From Petrosia ficiformis (lineage: Eukaryota > Porifera > Demospongiae > Haplosclerida > Petrosiidae): 64,000 nucleotides of DNA. The notes under the pieces are model-generated. The model was not told the DNA's origin. It saw only the letters and a list, made by a program, of their open reading frames with translations, and searched no databases. Location: assembly GCA_947044365.1 (NCBI GenBank), contig OX345649.1:1482430-1546429 (forward strand), in the 5' to 3' direction. Numbering within the stretch: the stretch's first letter is position 1; the number at the start of each line of letters is the position of its first letter. Made by a program: the position numbers and the translations under genes. Of this stretch, positions 46,401 to 57,077 are shown in pieces.

Positions 46401-48236
46401 AATCATGTTTTCATATACTAGTCACCTGATTGGATTATAAACAGCATAATGCACACTTTAGAATGCAATAACTACTTAATACACAGCTACATGTACATGT
46501 GAAAATGTGACCAAACACACTAGAAAGATCAAGTGATAGACACTAAATCTTAAAGGAAGAGTGTTGAGTGTTATAAGGTGTTAGGGCTCATAAATAAAGA
46601 TCGAGATTAGATAACACAAGGGTGGGGCTCATAAATAAAGATCGAGATTAGATAATACACACGACCGAAGCGAGAATGTTATAAATATTATTTATTTATT
46701 TTTAGGCTGGAATCGGAAAGGGATCTGAAAAAAGCTCTGCGATGTTATCGTGAGGCTTTGGCTGATGATCCTTCTACTCAGCCAGCAAAAACACGAGCTG
46801 AATATATTATATCAGTACTTGAAAAGAAGGTGTGTCTCGCTCTTGTGATGAATAAATGTAGTTATCACATGTGTATCATGTGATTACTTGATCATGATTG
46901 GTTACTATCTGTCTGTGTTTATTCCATTTATACATGGCTGCCACTGTACACTGATTGGTGATGAACGAACCCCATTGAAAATGTCAAATCTCAACATTTG
47001 ATGACTGTCTTTGTATCACATGACTATCACACGCCCCAAAATACTGCAATATCAATATGATCGTGTGGTAATACTATAATCTTATGATCGTGATGTTGTA
47101 CATGTTGCATGTTGATGATAAATATGGAAATGAAACTGTAATTGTAAAATTTACAATTACATAATTATAAACAATATATACTTATGTATAATTATATATA
47201 ATTATATATAATTATGCGTATAATACACACGCTTTCATGTCATATACATTATTATAATTTACACAAAATGATACTGTACTATATGTACTGTACTGTCATT
47301 ACATGTACATATGTTACATGTACACGTACTACATGTATGTTTAATACATGTACATGTATTATAATTACATGTATGCACATATATGTACATGTATGTGTCG
47401 TGAATCACAAACATAATTATATCTAATCTACATGTATGTACAATATACATGTATCATACAATACATACATACATGTACATGTGTAATATTACACACACAC
47501 ACACATTGAATATACGTACATACACACACGATATACTATATCTTTTCCTTTGTCATGTGTATATACATATCACGGTATTGTGTATTATGAACTACACACA
47601 CATACAATGTTTCTGTATGTATTTATATCTGGAGACTGCTGAGAGGAGAGAGCGAGAAAGAAGAAAAGAAGAAGAGGAAGCCAGGCTCAAGAAACTCAGA
47701 AAAATTATAGAAAAGGAACGTAGAAGAGAAGACAAGTTGAGACAAGGAAAAAGTGAAAAGAAAGAGAAGACAGAGAAAAGAAAGAAGTGAGTTGCGAATA
47801 CTTTCACAAATGCTTGAAATATTCTCTGAGAATTGACCATTTGCTTTGTCAAAACAAAATGTATTTGACTGGAAGAATAGTTTGATTAATAATACAAAAA
47901 TTAAGTTGTAGTGAGGCCTTGTGCAGTCATGGCCTTGTGTAGATTTGAACCTTTAATTAATCTATTGTATAAGTATATGTACATGTTTTCTTGGGCATGT
48001 GATGGAGCCACTTCATTTTTATATCTCGTTCACCTCTTAGAAAAGGAAAATCTAAAAGTAAGAAGTATTCCAGTTCATCACATGATAACAAATCAAAAAG
48101 AAAGAGAGTTCGTGCTGACTACTCATCTGATGAGTCTACTGATACAAGATCAAACCAATCATGTGACTCATCACATGACTCAATGTCACCTGATACCAAT
48201 AGATCACGTAATAAAAGATTAAGTAAAAAACAATAG
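40493..48236 (+). CDS. TTC14: TTC14 (S1-domain and TPR protein)
   Basis: Exons: 40837-40913, 40980-41111, 42016-42103, 42928-43019, 44357-44394, 44452-44586, 44644-44715, 45372-45491, 45604-45726, 46706-46829, 47635-47786 and 48041-48236 (stop). All phases join. A candidate first exon, 40493-40562 (ATG, 23 codons), fits in phase but its GTAGTT donor is weak. The product is about 472 residues. It has an S1-like RNA-binding region (GDVVRGIVMSN to VLDLSIKLEH), the conserved SLTKSTGFKNP segment, TPR repeats with ALEIDHMNVEALVARGAL and ALTINHNHQNAKKYL, a Lys/Arg/Glu coiled region and a Ser-rich basic tail. This is the architecture of vertebrate TTC14, a nuclear RNA-associated protein of poorly known role. 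The donors GTTATG and GTTTGT are non-consensus, and the acceptor at 47635 is a weak fit. Confidence 0.85.
40594..42767 (-). CDS. Possible tiny antisense membrane protein inside TTC14
   Basis: Two minus-strand exons join in phase. 42767-42743 gives ATG and MDEQQTYE with a good GTAAGC donor (phase 1). 40727-40594 opens after a TTACAG acceptor and ends TGA. Together they encode 52 residues: a short acidic N-terminus, WWEEITEDCA, and one membrane helix (VGYLGSGVACVWVLLLMIF) followed by the basic end KKRS. The second exon lies in TTC14 intron 1, between its candidate first exon and 40837; the first exon lies in a later TTC14 intron. The translation has the look of a conserved small integral membrane protein, but I do not recognise it. 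Other upstream exons are possible. Confidence 0.35.
41301..41478. repeat. Two-copy ~88-bp tandem duplication
   Basis: GTCACTTGTGACCAGCTCCT through TGTGGCAGTAATTTTGAATG occurs twice, in the TTC14 intron between 41111 and 42016. A further block from here (near 41490-41590) recurs inverted at 62990-63110. Confidence 0.8.
41801..41860. repeat. ACATGT self-complementary run
   Basis: TGTACATGTACATGTACATG units; perfectly self-complementary, in a TTC14 intron. Confidence 0.9.
43090..44320. repeat. CCTA/TAGG array with alternating inverted blocks
   Basis: About 1.2 kb of CCTACCTA and TAGGTAGG tetranucleotide runs, interspersed with ACATGTAC. Several blocks are exact reverse complements of the next (for example around 43160-43330 and 43660-43850), so long hairpins can form. 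Between TTC14 exons 43019 and 44357. Confidence 0.9.
45826..46020. repeat. Dispersed repeat, copy 2 of an inverted pair
   Basis: The reverse complement of 32880-33082, starting GATAAGCTCATATGGCACAC and ending AATTTGGCCCAAGCTTC. It lies between the TTC14 exons at 45726 and 46706. Confidence 0.6.
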
Positions 48237-49408
48237 TCTTGTTAGTTACGTGTACATGTATAATAATTTATAAATTATATAATATTATTTATGTTATACT
48301 ATATATGTATATATGTATATAATTATATATATATATATATACATGTATATAGTACAGTATGTATAACTATATAATGTGTAATTATATTGTACATATTGTT
48401 ATAATTATTATTATAATTTTTATTAAATGGCAATTATCTTTTTATTTGTTACCTCTGTTACATTTCAATATGACACTTGTGTAATCGATGATTGATTATT
48501 TATCTCACAGAACAGACTGCTAGATAAAGCCACGAGTATTATTTATCCTAAATAACCACATTATGAATTCAATTTCATAAAACTCAATCTGGAATACAAA
48601 CATGAAGTTCTCTGGTTTACTAATTGTTCATTGAATCATTTCGGAAATAATAATTTTGATAAATGCTTACTTTCAAAATGCATGCTAATCCATCATTTTG
48701 TAAAGGAAGACAAATAAATTAGGTTTCTAAGGTGAGTAATAGTTGACGAATGCTGTACAAAATGGCAGAGCAGCAAATGTCTAAAGGTAAATTTTCTTTT
48801 TTTTTGTCCAGTCTAAATCAACACTTTCAGGTATTTTTATTATTCTAAACTATCCACACATCCTGAAGAACATGAGGGTATAATAACACTGCAAAACCTG
48901 TATGTAGTGAATTATAATGTATATAGTTTAAAATGTTATAAGGTTAATACACATGTAACAGCAATATATTGAAATTTGACATTACCCATCATAGTAAAAG
49001 AACAGGAAGAATAATACTATGAAATGACAAAGGTAAAATTATTGTTTTTCATCCAAACTAAAGTTATAAACATTTTCCCAAAGTCAAGATAAACGTAAAT
49101 GACCTTTAAGTATATGCTAAAAGTATATATACCTAGTTGTAATTGATATGCTTGTTGATTCATTCATTTTTTTATATGAAAATTACATAGGACTATTGTT
49201 ACCATGAGTATTTTGTCTGTATAAGTTATAATTCAGTTGTAATTTAAAACTTAATTTGTTTGTATCTCATTATAAAAGTAGGTGAACCACTATTTCTGAT
49301 TAAACACTGCTTCAATTAAATTATTAGCAAAAAAACAGCATTATGATCTAAAGCATTCAGCTAGGGTATTAAATAACAGTTACACATAGCATACTGTTCT
49401 TATCATAT
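48237..49408. other. Convergent spacer between TTC14 and sulfatase copy 2
   Basis: AT-rich; a TATATA run at 48300-48420. From about 48890 it contains a dispersed block (TATAGTTTAAAATGTTATAAGG, AATGACCTTTAAGTATATGC) whose counterpart is the flank of copy 6 at 54425-54842. No gene is seen. Confidence 0.6.
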
Positions 49409-50926
49409 CTAATCAATGTTTTTCCAAGGACGCCAGTACCCACCATGATCAGACATGTATTGACATGCTTGTGGATCTATAGGCAACTCATCTTCAGAGT
49501 CGTATCCTTGATCTTGCATGTCACTTGGCTCATTAGAAAATTTGTTATAACGTGCAATCAATTCTTTCAGTATTTCAGTTTTCTCTTTGGAAAGATCATG
49601 TTTTTCATAAGGATCATTGACAATGTCATACAGACAATAACCATCACAGTCAGGTCCATTTTCCCCTTGGGTACAAGGATAATCAAGAGGGGACCACATA
49701 AGACTATCACATCCATAATCTTGAAGACCAACAATTAGCTTATAGTTACCAGATATCAAAGCCCCTTGCATTGGATGACTATTGTTAAAATTATACCCAA
49801 GTACAATCTCATCATGTGGTGTTTTGTCACTTTCTCCTGTTATAATAGGCCATACATCCATACCATCAACAGGAAACTTTCCATCACCAGAATCAGATGG
49901 ATCAACACCAGCTAGCTTACAGAATGTAGTGTACCAATCAGCAATATGAATAAACCCTTGTGTAGACTTGCCTCTCATTTTATCAGGTATAAGACCACCA
50001 TTAGCAAAAGCAAGTGCTCTAACACCTCCCTCAAAGAATGTACCTTTACATCCTTTCAAAGGATAGTTACTACCACTACATGGAGCTCCACCATTATCAG
50101 CAGACACTATTAGTATTGTATTATCCCACATTCTTTTCTTCTTCAATAGTTCTACAACATGTCCAGTCACATTATCAGCTACACTTACCATAGCTTGATA
50201 AGTACGACGCTTGGAACATATTGATTTAATATCATATTTGTTCAACCATTCGTCAGGTGCTTGGAGGGGAGTATGAACATTATGCAAAGGTAAGTACAAA
50301 AAGAATGGTTCATTTGGATTTGCATCATTTAAGATTTCTGTCAGGTCATGTTGATAGATGTATGCATCATATGTTCCATTACGAGTATCAGGAGCTTTAT
50401 TTTTCCAGAAGTCAGTAGCACAGCCCACTTTCTCATTCATGTGATCTTCGCCACCTTCCATAAACCCAGATGAAGTATCAAACCCTCTGTTAACAGGAAG
50501 ATAAGCTGGATCAAAGAATCCTTCATGCCATTTACCAACCATATGTGTCTTGTACCCAGCTGTTTTAAGTTTGGCTGGTAAAAGTGTCATGTTAATGTTT
50601 AAACCTACCATTGCAGTTTGCGGAGGATTCCATTGATGTGCATGATGTGGCCAACGTCCAGTTAGGAAAGATGCTCGAGATGGAGAACAATATTTGAAGA
50701 CATAATGTCTATCTAGAAGGAGTCCAGTTTCAGCCAATTTATGAAAATTTGGAGAAAGAATGGCTGGATTACGGAAACTAACATCAGCATATCCCCAATC
50801 ATCAACCAACACAAACACAATATGAGGCTTAGTTAGTGCACTGGTAATACTAAAAAGGAGCAAAAAAAGTCTCATCATCAGTGAATCCATTTTGTCGTTA
50901 TTTTTTTCGTAAGCAGAGGCGGTCAT
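49409..50926 (-). CDS. Type I sulfatase, copy 2
   Basis: An intronless ORF of up to 505 residues. The first ATG (50926) adds 12 polar residues. The internal Met at residue 13 starts a cleaner signal peptide (MDSLMMRLFLLLFSITSA), so translation may begin there. The CSPSR motif (Cys 80 from the first Met), GKWHEG and SADNGG are intact. Distinctive residues are MEGGEDHMNEK and a Cys-rich region shared with copy 6. Its 3' flank (49000-49408) is nearly the same as the flank of copy 6 (54425-54842), so these two arose by a recent segmental duplication. Confidence 0.9.
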   Translation of the reverse strand: MTASAYEKNNDKMDSLMMRLFLLLFSITSALTKPHIVFVLVDDWGYADVSFRNPAILSPNFHKLAETGLLLDRHYVFKYCSPSRASFLTGRWPHHAHQWNPPQTAMVGLNINMTLLPAKLKTAGYKTHMVGKWHEGFFDPAYLPVNRGFDTSSGFMEGGEDHMNEKVGCATDFWKNKAPDTRNGTYDAYIYQHDLTEILNDANPNEPFFLYLPLHNVHTPLQAPDEWLNKYDIKSICSKRRTYQAMVSVADNVTGHVVELLKKKRMWDNTILIVSADNGGAPCSGSNYPLKGCKGTFFEGGVRALAFANGGLIPDKMRGKSTQGFIHIADWYTTFCKLAGVDPSDSGDGKFPVDGMDVWPIITGESDKTPHDEIVLGYNFNNSHPMQGALISGNYKLIVGLQDYGCDSLMWSPLDYPCTQGENGPDCDGYCLYDIVNDPYEKHDLSKEKTEILKELIARYNKFSNEPSDMQDQGYDSEDELPIDPQACQYMSDHGGYWRPWKNID

Positions 50927-51044
50927 ATAGATCTAACCGCGAAGGTTAATTAAGAACACATCTATACTAACGTATAGCAGAGAAACATCTTTATAACAAC
51001 TAATAAAGTTGAATTGCAGTTGAGTTTCAGGTAGAGATACTATA

Positions 51045-51820
51045 TTTTATCAGGTATAAGACCACCATTAGCAAAAGCAAGTGCTCGGACACCTCCCTCA
51101 AAGAAAGTACCTTTACATCCTTCCTAAGGATAGTTACTACTGTCCAAGAAGCCCCACCATTATCAGCAGGCACTATCAAGTATTGTATTAGCCCACATTC
51201 TTTTCTTTTTCAGTAACTCTACAACATGTCCAGTCACATTATCAGCTACACTTACCATGGCTTGATAGGTACGAGGATTACCACATGTTGAGTTTACATC
51301 ATATTTGTTAAGCCATTCTTCAGGTGCTTGAAATGGACCATGAACATTATGCAAAGGTAGATATAAAAAGTACGGTTCATTTGGATTTGCATCATTTAAG
51401 ATTTCTGTCAGGTCATGTTGATAGATGTATGCAACATATGTTCCATTACAAGTATCAGGAGCCTTATTTCTCCAAAAGTCAGTAGCACAAACCAATTTCT
51501 CATGCATGTGGTCCACACCACCTCCCAAAAACCCAGATGAAGTATCAAACCCTCTGCTAACAGGCAGATAAGCTGGATCAAAGAATCCTTCATTCCTTTT
51601 ACCAACCATATGTTGTGTACATTTACATGTCTTATACCCAGCTGTTTTAAGTTTGGCTGGTAAAAGCGTCACGTTAATGTTTACACCCACCAATGCTGCT
51701 GCAGTTTGCGGAGGATTTCATTGATGTGCATGATGTGGCCAACGACCAGTTAGGAGAGATGCTCAAGATGGAGAACAGCATTTGAAGACATAATGTCTAT
51801 CTAGAAGGAGTCCAGTTTCA
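51045..51820 (-). pseudogene. Sulfatase pseudogene, copy 3
   Basis: This minus-strand stretch matches the middle of the sulfatases, from ETGLLLDRHYV to about GGLIPDK, and lacks both ends. The active-site motif reads CSPS followed by a stop where Arg should be. GKWHEG has become GKRNEG, which loses the catalytic His. A short insertion (TCKCTQHMVG) precedes it, and frameshifts follow near ANTIL. Homology stops abruptly at both edges. It is a dead relic of the same tandem duplications. Confidence 0.85.
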
Positions 51821-52046
51821 AACATGTTCCTGGGGGAACATGCTCCAGATCCTTAAATGCTGCATAATGATGTGCTATTGCTTTTCAAAATTTAAATACT
51901 AACAAATCTTCTCTCCAGAAAAAGTCCTGTATGTATGAAACTCTAAACAGTTAATTATTGCTATGCTTAATTAATAATAATATTATTATAAAGATACAGC
52001 ATACATAATATGAAATTTCTCATTTTACTGATAGCAAACATTTACT

Positions 52047-53549
52047 TCACTTAAAAGGTTGCCAATATCCACTTTGTTCCTTAACAAACTGGCAAGCATT
52101 TGAATCAATAGGCAAATCATTCATTGAATGATACCCTTGATCTTGCATATAACGTGGTTCCTTAGAGTATTCGTTATACCGATTCAATAATTCCTTAACT
52201 ATAATAGGACTGTCTGCAGCAAGATTATGTCTTTCTTCAGGATCGTTAACAATGTCATACAGACAATGTGGATCACAATCAGGACCTTCTGGTCCTTTAC
52301 TGCATGGATAATCTAGTGGTGACCACATAATGCTGTCACACTGAAACATTTGATGTCCAACTATAAGTTTGTAGTTACCGGCAATTATAGCTCCTTCATT
52401 AGATCTTCCAGAGTAGGTGAAGTTAAATCCAAGTATAATCTCATCATGTAGTGTTTTGTTACTTTCTCCTGTTATAATAGGCCACACATCCATGCCATCA
52501 ACAGGAAACTTTCCTTCACCAGAATCAGATGGATCAACACCAGCTAGCTTACAGAATGTAGTGTACCAATCAGCAATATGAATAAACCCTTGTGTAGACT
52601 TGCCTCTCATTTTATCAGGTATAAGACCACCATTAGCAAAAGCAAGTGCTCGAACACCTCCCTCAAAGAATGTACCTTTACATCCTTTCAAAGGATAGTT
52701 ACTACCACCACAAGGAGCTCCACCATTATCAGCAGATACCACTAGTATTGTATTGTCCCACATTCCTTTCTTCTTCAATAGTTCTACAACATGTCCAGTC
52801 ACATTATCAGCTACACTTACCATGGCTTGATATGTACGTCTCTGGGTACATGTTGAATTTACATCATATTTGTTCAACCATTCATCAGGTGCTTGGAGGG
52901 GAGTATGAACATTATGCAAAGGTAAGTACAAAAAGAATGGTTCATTTGGATTTGCACCATTTAAGATTTCTGTCAGGTCATGTTGATAGATGTATGCATC
53001 ATATGTTCCATTACGAGTATCAGGAGCCTCATTTTTCCAGAAGTCAGTAGCACAGCCAACTTTCTCATTCATGTGATTCTCACCACCTCCCAAGAATCCA
53101 GATGAAGTATCAAACCCTCTGTTAACAGGCAGATAAGCTGGATCAAAGAATCCTTCATGCCATTTACCAACCATATGTGTTTTATACCCAGCTGTTTTAA
53201 GTTTGGCTGGTAAAAGTGTCATGTTAATGTTTACACCCACCAATGCATTTTGTGGAGGGTTCCATTGATGTGCATGATGTGGCCAACGTCCAGTTAGGAA
53301 AGATGCTCGAGATGGAGAACAATATTTGAAGACATAATGTCTATCTAGAAGGAGTCCAGTTTCAACCAACATGTGAAAGTTTGGAGAAAGAATGGCTGGA
53401 TTACGGAAGCTTACATCTGCATATCCCCAATCATCAACCAATACAAACACAATATGAGGCTTAGTTAGTGCACTGGTGACACTAAATACTATAAATAGGA
53501 GCAAAAGAATTTTTGGGATCTGTAAATCCATTCTGTTATTTGCAAGCAT
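52047..53549 (-). CDS. Type I sulfatase, copy 4
   Basis: An intronless ORF of 500 residues. The start at 53549 gives MLANNRM; the second Met (residue 7) is an alternative with a better signal-peptide layout. CSPSR lies at 77-81 and all other catalytic motifs are intact. The C-terminal third diverges from its neighbours (GRSNEGAIIAGNYK, SMNDLPIDSNACQFVKEQSGYWQPFK), while the central block is the same as in the others, giving a mosaic look. The 5' flank is shared with copy 6. Confidence 0.9.
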   Translation of the reverse strand: MLANNRMDLQIPKILLLLFIVFSVTSALTKPHIVFVLVDDWGYADVSFRNPAILSPNFHMLVETGLLLDRHYVFKYCSPSRASFLTGRWPHHAHQWNPPQNALVGVNINMTLLPAKLKTAGYKTHMVGKWHEGFFDPAYLPVNRGFDTSSGFLGGGENHMNEKVGCATDFWKNEAPDTRNGTYDAYIYQHDLTEILNGANPNEPFFLYLPLHNVHTPLQAPDEWLNKYDVNSTCTQRRTYQAMVSVADNVTGHVVELLKKKGMWDNTILVVSADNGGAPCGGSNYPLKGCKGTFFEGGVRALAFANGGLIPDKMRGKSTQGFIHIADWYTTFCKLAGVDPSDSGEGKFPVDGMDVWPIITGESNKTLHDEIILGFNFTYSGRSNEGAIIAGNYKLIVGHQMFQCDSIMWSPLDYPCSKGPEGPDCDPHCLYDIVNDPEERHNLAADSPIIVKELLNRYNEYSKEPRYMQDQGYHSMNDLPIDSNACQFVKEQSGYWQPFK

Positions 53550-54089
53550 ATCTTGGTAATCACATGATGTTTTGAACAGAGATTCATGACATTGTATTAA
53601 AAGATTAATTAGTATGCTATACCATATTCATAGCACTATACACTATAATGCACTACATGTATTAATAATGTTTTTATAAATTGTGCTATATACGAATTTG
53701 CAATGTTTCAATAAAAAAGCAGTGATGTACATATATGATGTGCTATGCATGTTCTCCATGCTTGGTCTTGTGTGTCATCCGCAGAGTGACAAGAATCCTT
53801 AATTGTTTTAATGTTCTAAAAGAGGTTTGCAGTATCAGGTATGGTATTTTCCAATATGTGGGTACTGTATGCAGGTGCATGTACAACTTTAAGTGTTGGT
53901 TTCCCTCTCATTTATTTTAATATTTTTTTCTGCATTGCTTAATTTGGTTTTGTCAATATTATTTAATTATTCTGAAAGCAAACAAATAACATTATGTCAT
54001 CAACTGCATACATATAATATCAGCGTAATCTAAAGCACAGCATAATTATCAGAACTGAAAGCATCAGTAGAGTAATTATTTCTTAAGCT
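53550..54089. repeat. Spacer duplicated upstream of two sulfatases
   Basis: The block from about 53735 (TGTGTCATCCGCAGAGTGAC, GTTCTAAAAGAGGTTTGCAG) to 54060 matches 56720-57060 between copies 6 and 7. The short frames in it are spacer, not genes. Confidence 0.7.
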
Positions 54090-54424
54090 CTAGTCTTCCC
54101 AAGGTTGCCAGTATCCTCCATGATGCATCATGTACTTGCATGCTTGAGGGTTATGAGGTACATCTGATCTTGCATGTGACGAGGGTCTTTGGAATATTTG
54201 TTGTAATGCTCCAAAAGAGTTTTGAGCAAATTGGAATCTTCTTTTGCTAGATTATGTTTCTCTTCAGGATCTTTTAAAACATCGTAAACACAGTATGGAT
54301 CACAATCTGGACCTTCATGATCAGGTCCATTACTACAAGGATAGTCTAATGGTGACCACATTACACTGTCACACCCACCTTTCTGTGGAACAACAATGAG
54401 TTTATGAGCTCCAACAATAATGAC
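54090..54424 (-). pseudogene. Sulfatase C-terminal fragment, copy 5
   Basis: Only the last part of a sulfatase remains, closest to copy 7: the VMWSPLDYPCSNGP region, the DCDPYCVYDVLKDPEEKHNLAKE stretch in part, and RHMQDQ. A deletion of about 20 nt near 54160 relative to copy 7 shifts the frame, so the normal GGYWQPW end is out of frame, although its DNA is still present (54105-54125). An in-frame four-residue insertion (PDHEG) is also seen. At 54424 the homology switches abruptly to the downstream flank of copy 6, marking a recombination junction. Confidence 0.85.
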
Positions 54425-54842
54425 CCTAAAATTACAATGTTATGACTTCAAATGTAATATAGTGTCTATAGTTTAAAATGTTATAAGGTTAATACAATGT
54501 TATAAACATTTTCCCGGAGTGATGATGAACGTAAATGACCTTTAAGTATGCTAAAAGTACATATACCTAGTTGTAATTGATATGCTTGTTGATTCATTCA
54601 TTTTTTTGTATGTAAATAGCGTAGGACTATTGTTACCATGAGTATTTTGTTTGTATAAGTTATAATTCAGTTGTAATTTAAAACTTAATTTGTTTGTATC
54701 TCATTATAAAAGTAGGTGAAACACTATTTCTGATTAAACACTGCTTCAATTATATTGCTAGCAAAAAAACAGCATTAATATCTAAATCATTCAGCTAGGG
54801 TATTAAATAACAGTTACACATAGCATACTGTTCTTATCATAT
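54425..54842. repeat. Duplicated 3' flank of sulfatase copies 2 and 6
   Basis: Nearly identical to 49000-49408, including CCTAGTTGTAATTGATATGC and GGGTATTAAATAACAGTTAC. It abuts the broken copy 5 at 54424. Confidence 0.8.
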
Positions 54843-56351
54843 CTAATCAATGTTTTTCCAAGGACGCCAGTACCCACCATGATCAGACATGTATTGACAT
54901 GCTTGTGGATCTATAGGTAATTCAGCTTCAGAGTGATATCCTTGATCTTGCATGTCTCTTGGCTCATTAGAAAACTTGTTATAACGTGCAATCAATTCTT
55001 TGAGTATTTCAGTTTTCTCTTTGGAAAGATCATGTTTTTCATAAGGATCATTGACAATGTCATACAGACAATAACCATCACAGTCAGGTCCATTTTCCCC
55101 TTGCGTACAAGGATAATCAAGAGGTGACCACATAACACTATCACAATTAAATTTTTGAGGACCAACAATTAGTTTATAGTTACCAGATATCAAAGCCCCT
55201 TGCTTTGGATGACTATTGTCAAAATCATACCCAAGTACAATCTCATCATGTGGTGTTTTGTCACTTTCTCCTGTTATAATAGGCCATACATCCATGCCAT
55301 CAACAGGAAACTTTCCTTCACCAGAGTCAGATGTTTCAACACCAGCTAGTTTACAGAATGTAGTGTACCAATCAGCAATATGAATGAACCCTTGTGTAGA
55401 CTTGCCTCTCATTTTATCAGGTATAAGACCACCATTAGCAAAAGCAAGTGCTCGAACACCTCCCTCAAAGAATGTACCTTTACATCCTTTCAAAGGAAAG
55501 TTGCTACCGCCACAAGGAGCTCCACCATTATCAGCAGACACTACTAGTATTGTATTCTCCCACATTCCTTTCTTCTTCAATAGTTCTACAACATGTCCAG
55601 TCACATTATCAGCTACACTTACCATGGCTTGATATGTACGTCTCTGGGTACATGTTGAATTTACATCATATTTGTTCAACCATTCGTCAGGTGCTTGGAG
55701 GGGCGTATGAACATTATGCAAAGGTAAGTACAAAAAGAATGGTTCATTTGGATTTGCATCATTTAAGATTTCTGTCAGGTCATGTTGATAGATGTATGCA
55801 TCATATGTTCCATTACGAGTATCAGAAGCCTTATTTTTCCAGAAGTCAGTAGCACAGCCAACTTTCTCATTCATGTGATTCTCACCACCTCCCAAGAATC
55901 CAGATGAAGTATCAAACCCTCTGTTAACAGGCAGATAAGCTGGATCAAAGAATCCTTCATGCCATTTACCAACCATATATGTCTTATACCCAGCTGTTTT
56001 TAGTTTGGCTGGTAAAAGTGTCATGTTAATATTTACCCCAACCATTGCATTTTGTGGAGGGTTCCATTGATGTGCATGATGTGGCCAACGTCCAGTTAGG
56101 AAAGATGCTCGAGATGGAGAACAATATTTGAAGACATAATGTCTATCTAGAAGGAGTCCAGTTTCAACCAACATGTGAAAGTTTGGAGAAAGAATGGCTG
56201 GATTACGGAAGCTTACATCAGCATATCCCCAATCATCAACCAATACAAACACAATATGAGGCTTAGTTAGTGCACTGGTGACACCAAATACTATAAATAG
56301 GAGCAAAAAATTTCTTGGGATCTGTAAATCCATTCTGTTATTTGCAAGCAT
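54843..56351 (-). CDS. Type I sulfatase, copy 6
   Basis: An intronless ORF of 502 residues starting MLANNRMDLQIP as in copy 4. The signal peptide ends near TSA at about 25-27, and CSPSR lies at 77-81. Its N-terminal two-thirds match copy 4 and its C-terminal third matches copies 1 and 2 (DPYEKHDLSKEKTEILKE, GGYWRPWKNID). This points to recombination or conversion between neighbours. All catalytic motifs are present. Confidence 0.9.
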   Translation of the reverse strand: MLANNRMDLQIPRNFLLLFIVFGVTSALTKPHIVFVLVDDWGYADVSFRNPAILSPNFHMLVETGLLLDRHYVFKYCSPSRASFLTGRWPHHAHQWNPPQNAMVGVNINMTLLPAKLKTAGYKTYMVGKWHEGFFDPAYLPVNRGFDTSSGFLGGGENHMNEKVGCATDFWKNKASDTRNGTYDAYIYQHDLTEILNDANPNEPFFLYLPLHNVHTPLQAPDEWLNKYDVNSTCTQRRTYQAMVSVADNVTGHVVELLKKKGMWENTILVVSADNGGAPCGGSNFPLKGCKGTFFEGGVRALAFANGGLIPDKMRGKSTQGFIHIADWYTTFCKLAGVETSDSGEGKFPVDGMDVWPIITGESDKTPHDEIVLGYDFDNSHPKQGALISGNYKLIVGPQKFNCDSVMWSPLDYPCTQGENGPDCDGYCLYDIVNDPYEKHDLSKEKTEILKELIARYNKFSNEPRDMQDQGYHSEAELPIDPQACQYMSDHGGYWRPWKNID

Positions 56352-57077
56352 ATCTTGGTAATCACATGATATTTTGAACAGAGATTCATGACATTGTATT
56401 AAAAGGTTAATTACTATGCTATACCATATTCATAGCGCTATTATAATTATTAGTAATGTTTCTATAAATTGTGCTATATACATAATTGATTTTTAATAAT
56501 GCTATATGTTTCAATAACAATCTATTAAAAAGCAGCAGTGATGTACATATATGATGTGATTATATAATTTTGATGATAATCATGAATTATATTATCGTAT
56601 TACTTAACTTGTGATTTTCCACAAAGAAAAGCATTTTCAACAAACAAGAGCCATGATAGATAGCTATAGCATATTAACTAATCTAATAATTGGAGAATAA
56701 AATAATGTATCAGCTGAGAAATTCTCTATGGATGGGCTTGTGTGTCATCTGCAGAGTGACAAGATTCCATAATTGTTTTAATGTGCTAAAAGAGGTTTGC
56801 AGTATCAGGTATAGTATTTTCCAATATGTGGGTACTATATACAGGTGCATGTGCAACTTTAAGTGTTGGTTTCTTTAATTATCTTATTATTTTTTTCTGT
56901 ATCGCTTAAGTAATTGAATTTGGTTTTGTCAATATTATTTAATTATTCTGAAAGCAAACAAATAAAATTATGTTAAGCAATGTGTCATCAACTGCATACA
57001 TATAATATCAGCGTAATCTAAAGCACATCATAATTATCAGAACTGAAAGCATCAGTAGAGTAATTACTTCTTAAGCT

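Noticed and set aside
47449..47790. Start of TTC14 exon at the upstream ATG near 47600
   Set aside because: The frame upstream of 47635 is microsatellite-like CATACATACATG sequence; splice phase from 46829 fits entry at 47635.
52646..53050. 134-residue plus frame, also seen at 55448-55852
   Set aside because: Antisense shadow of the conserved sulfatase core; its conservation follows from the sulfatase copies.
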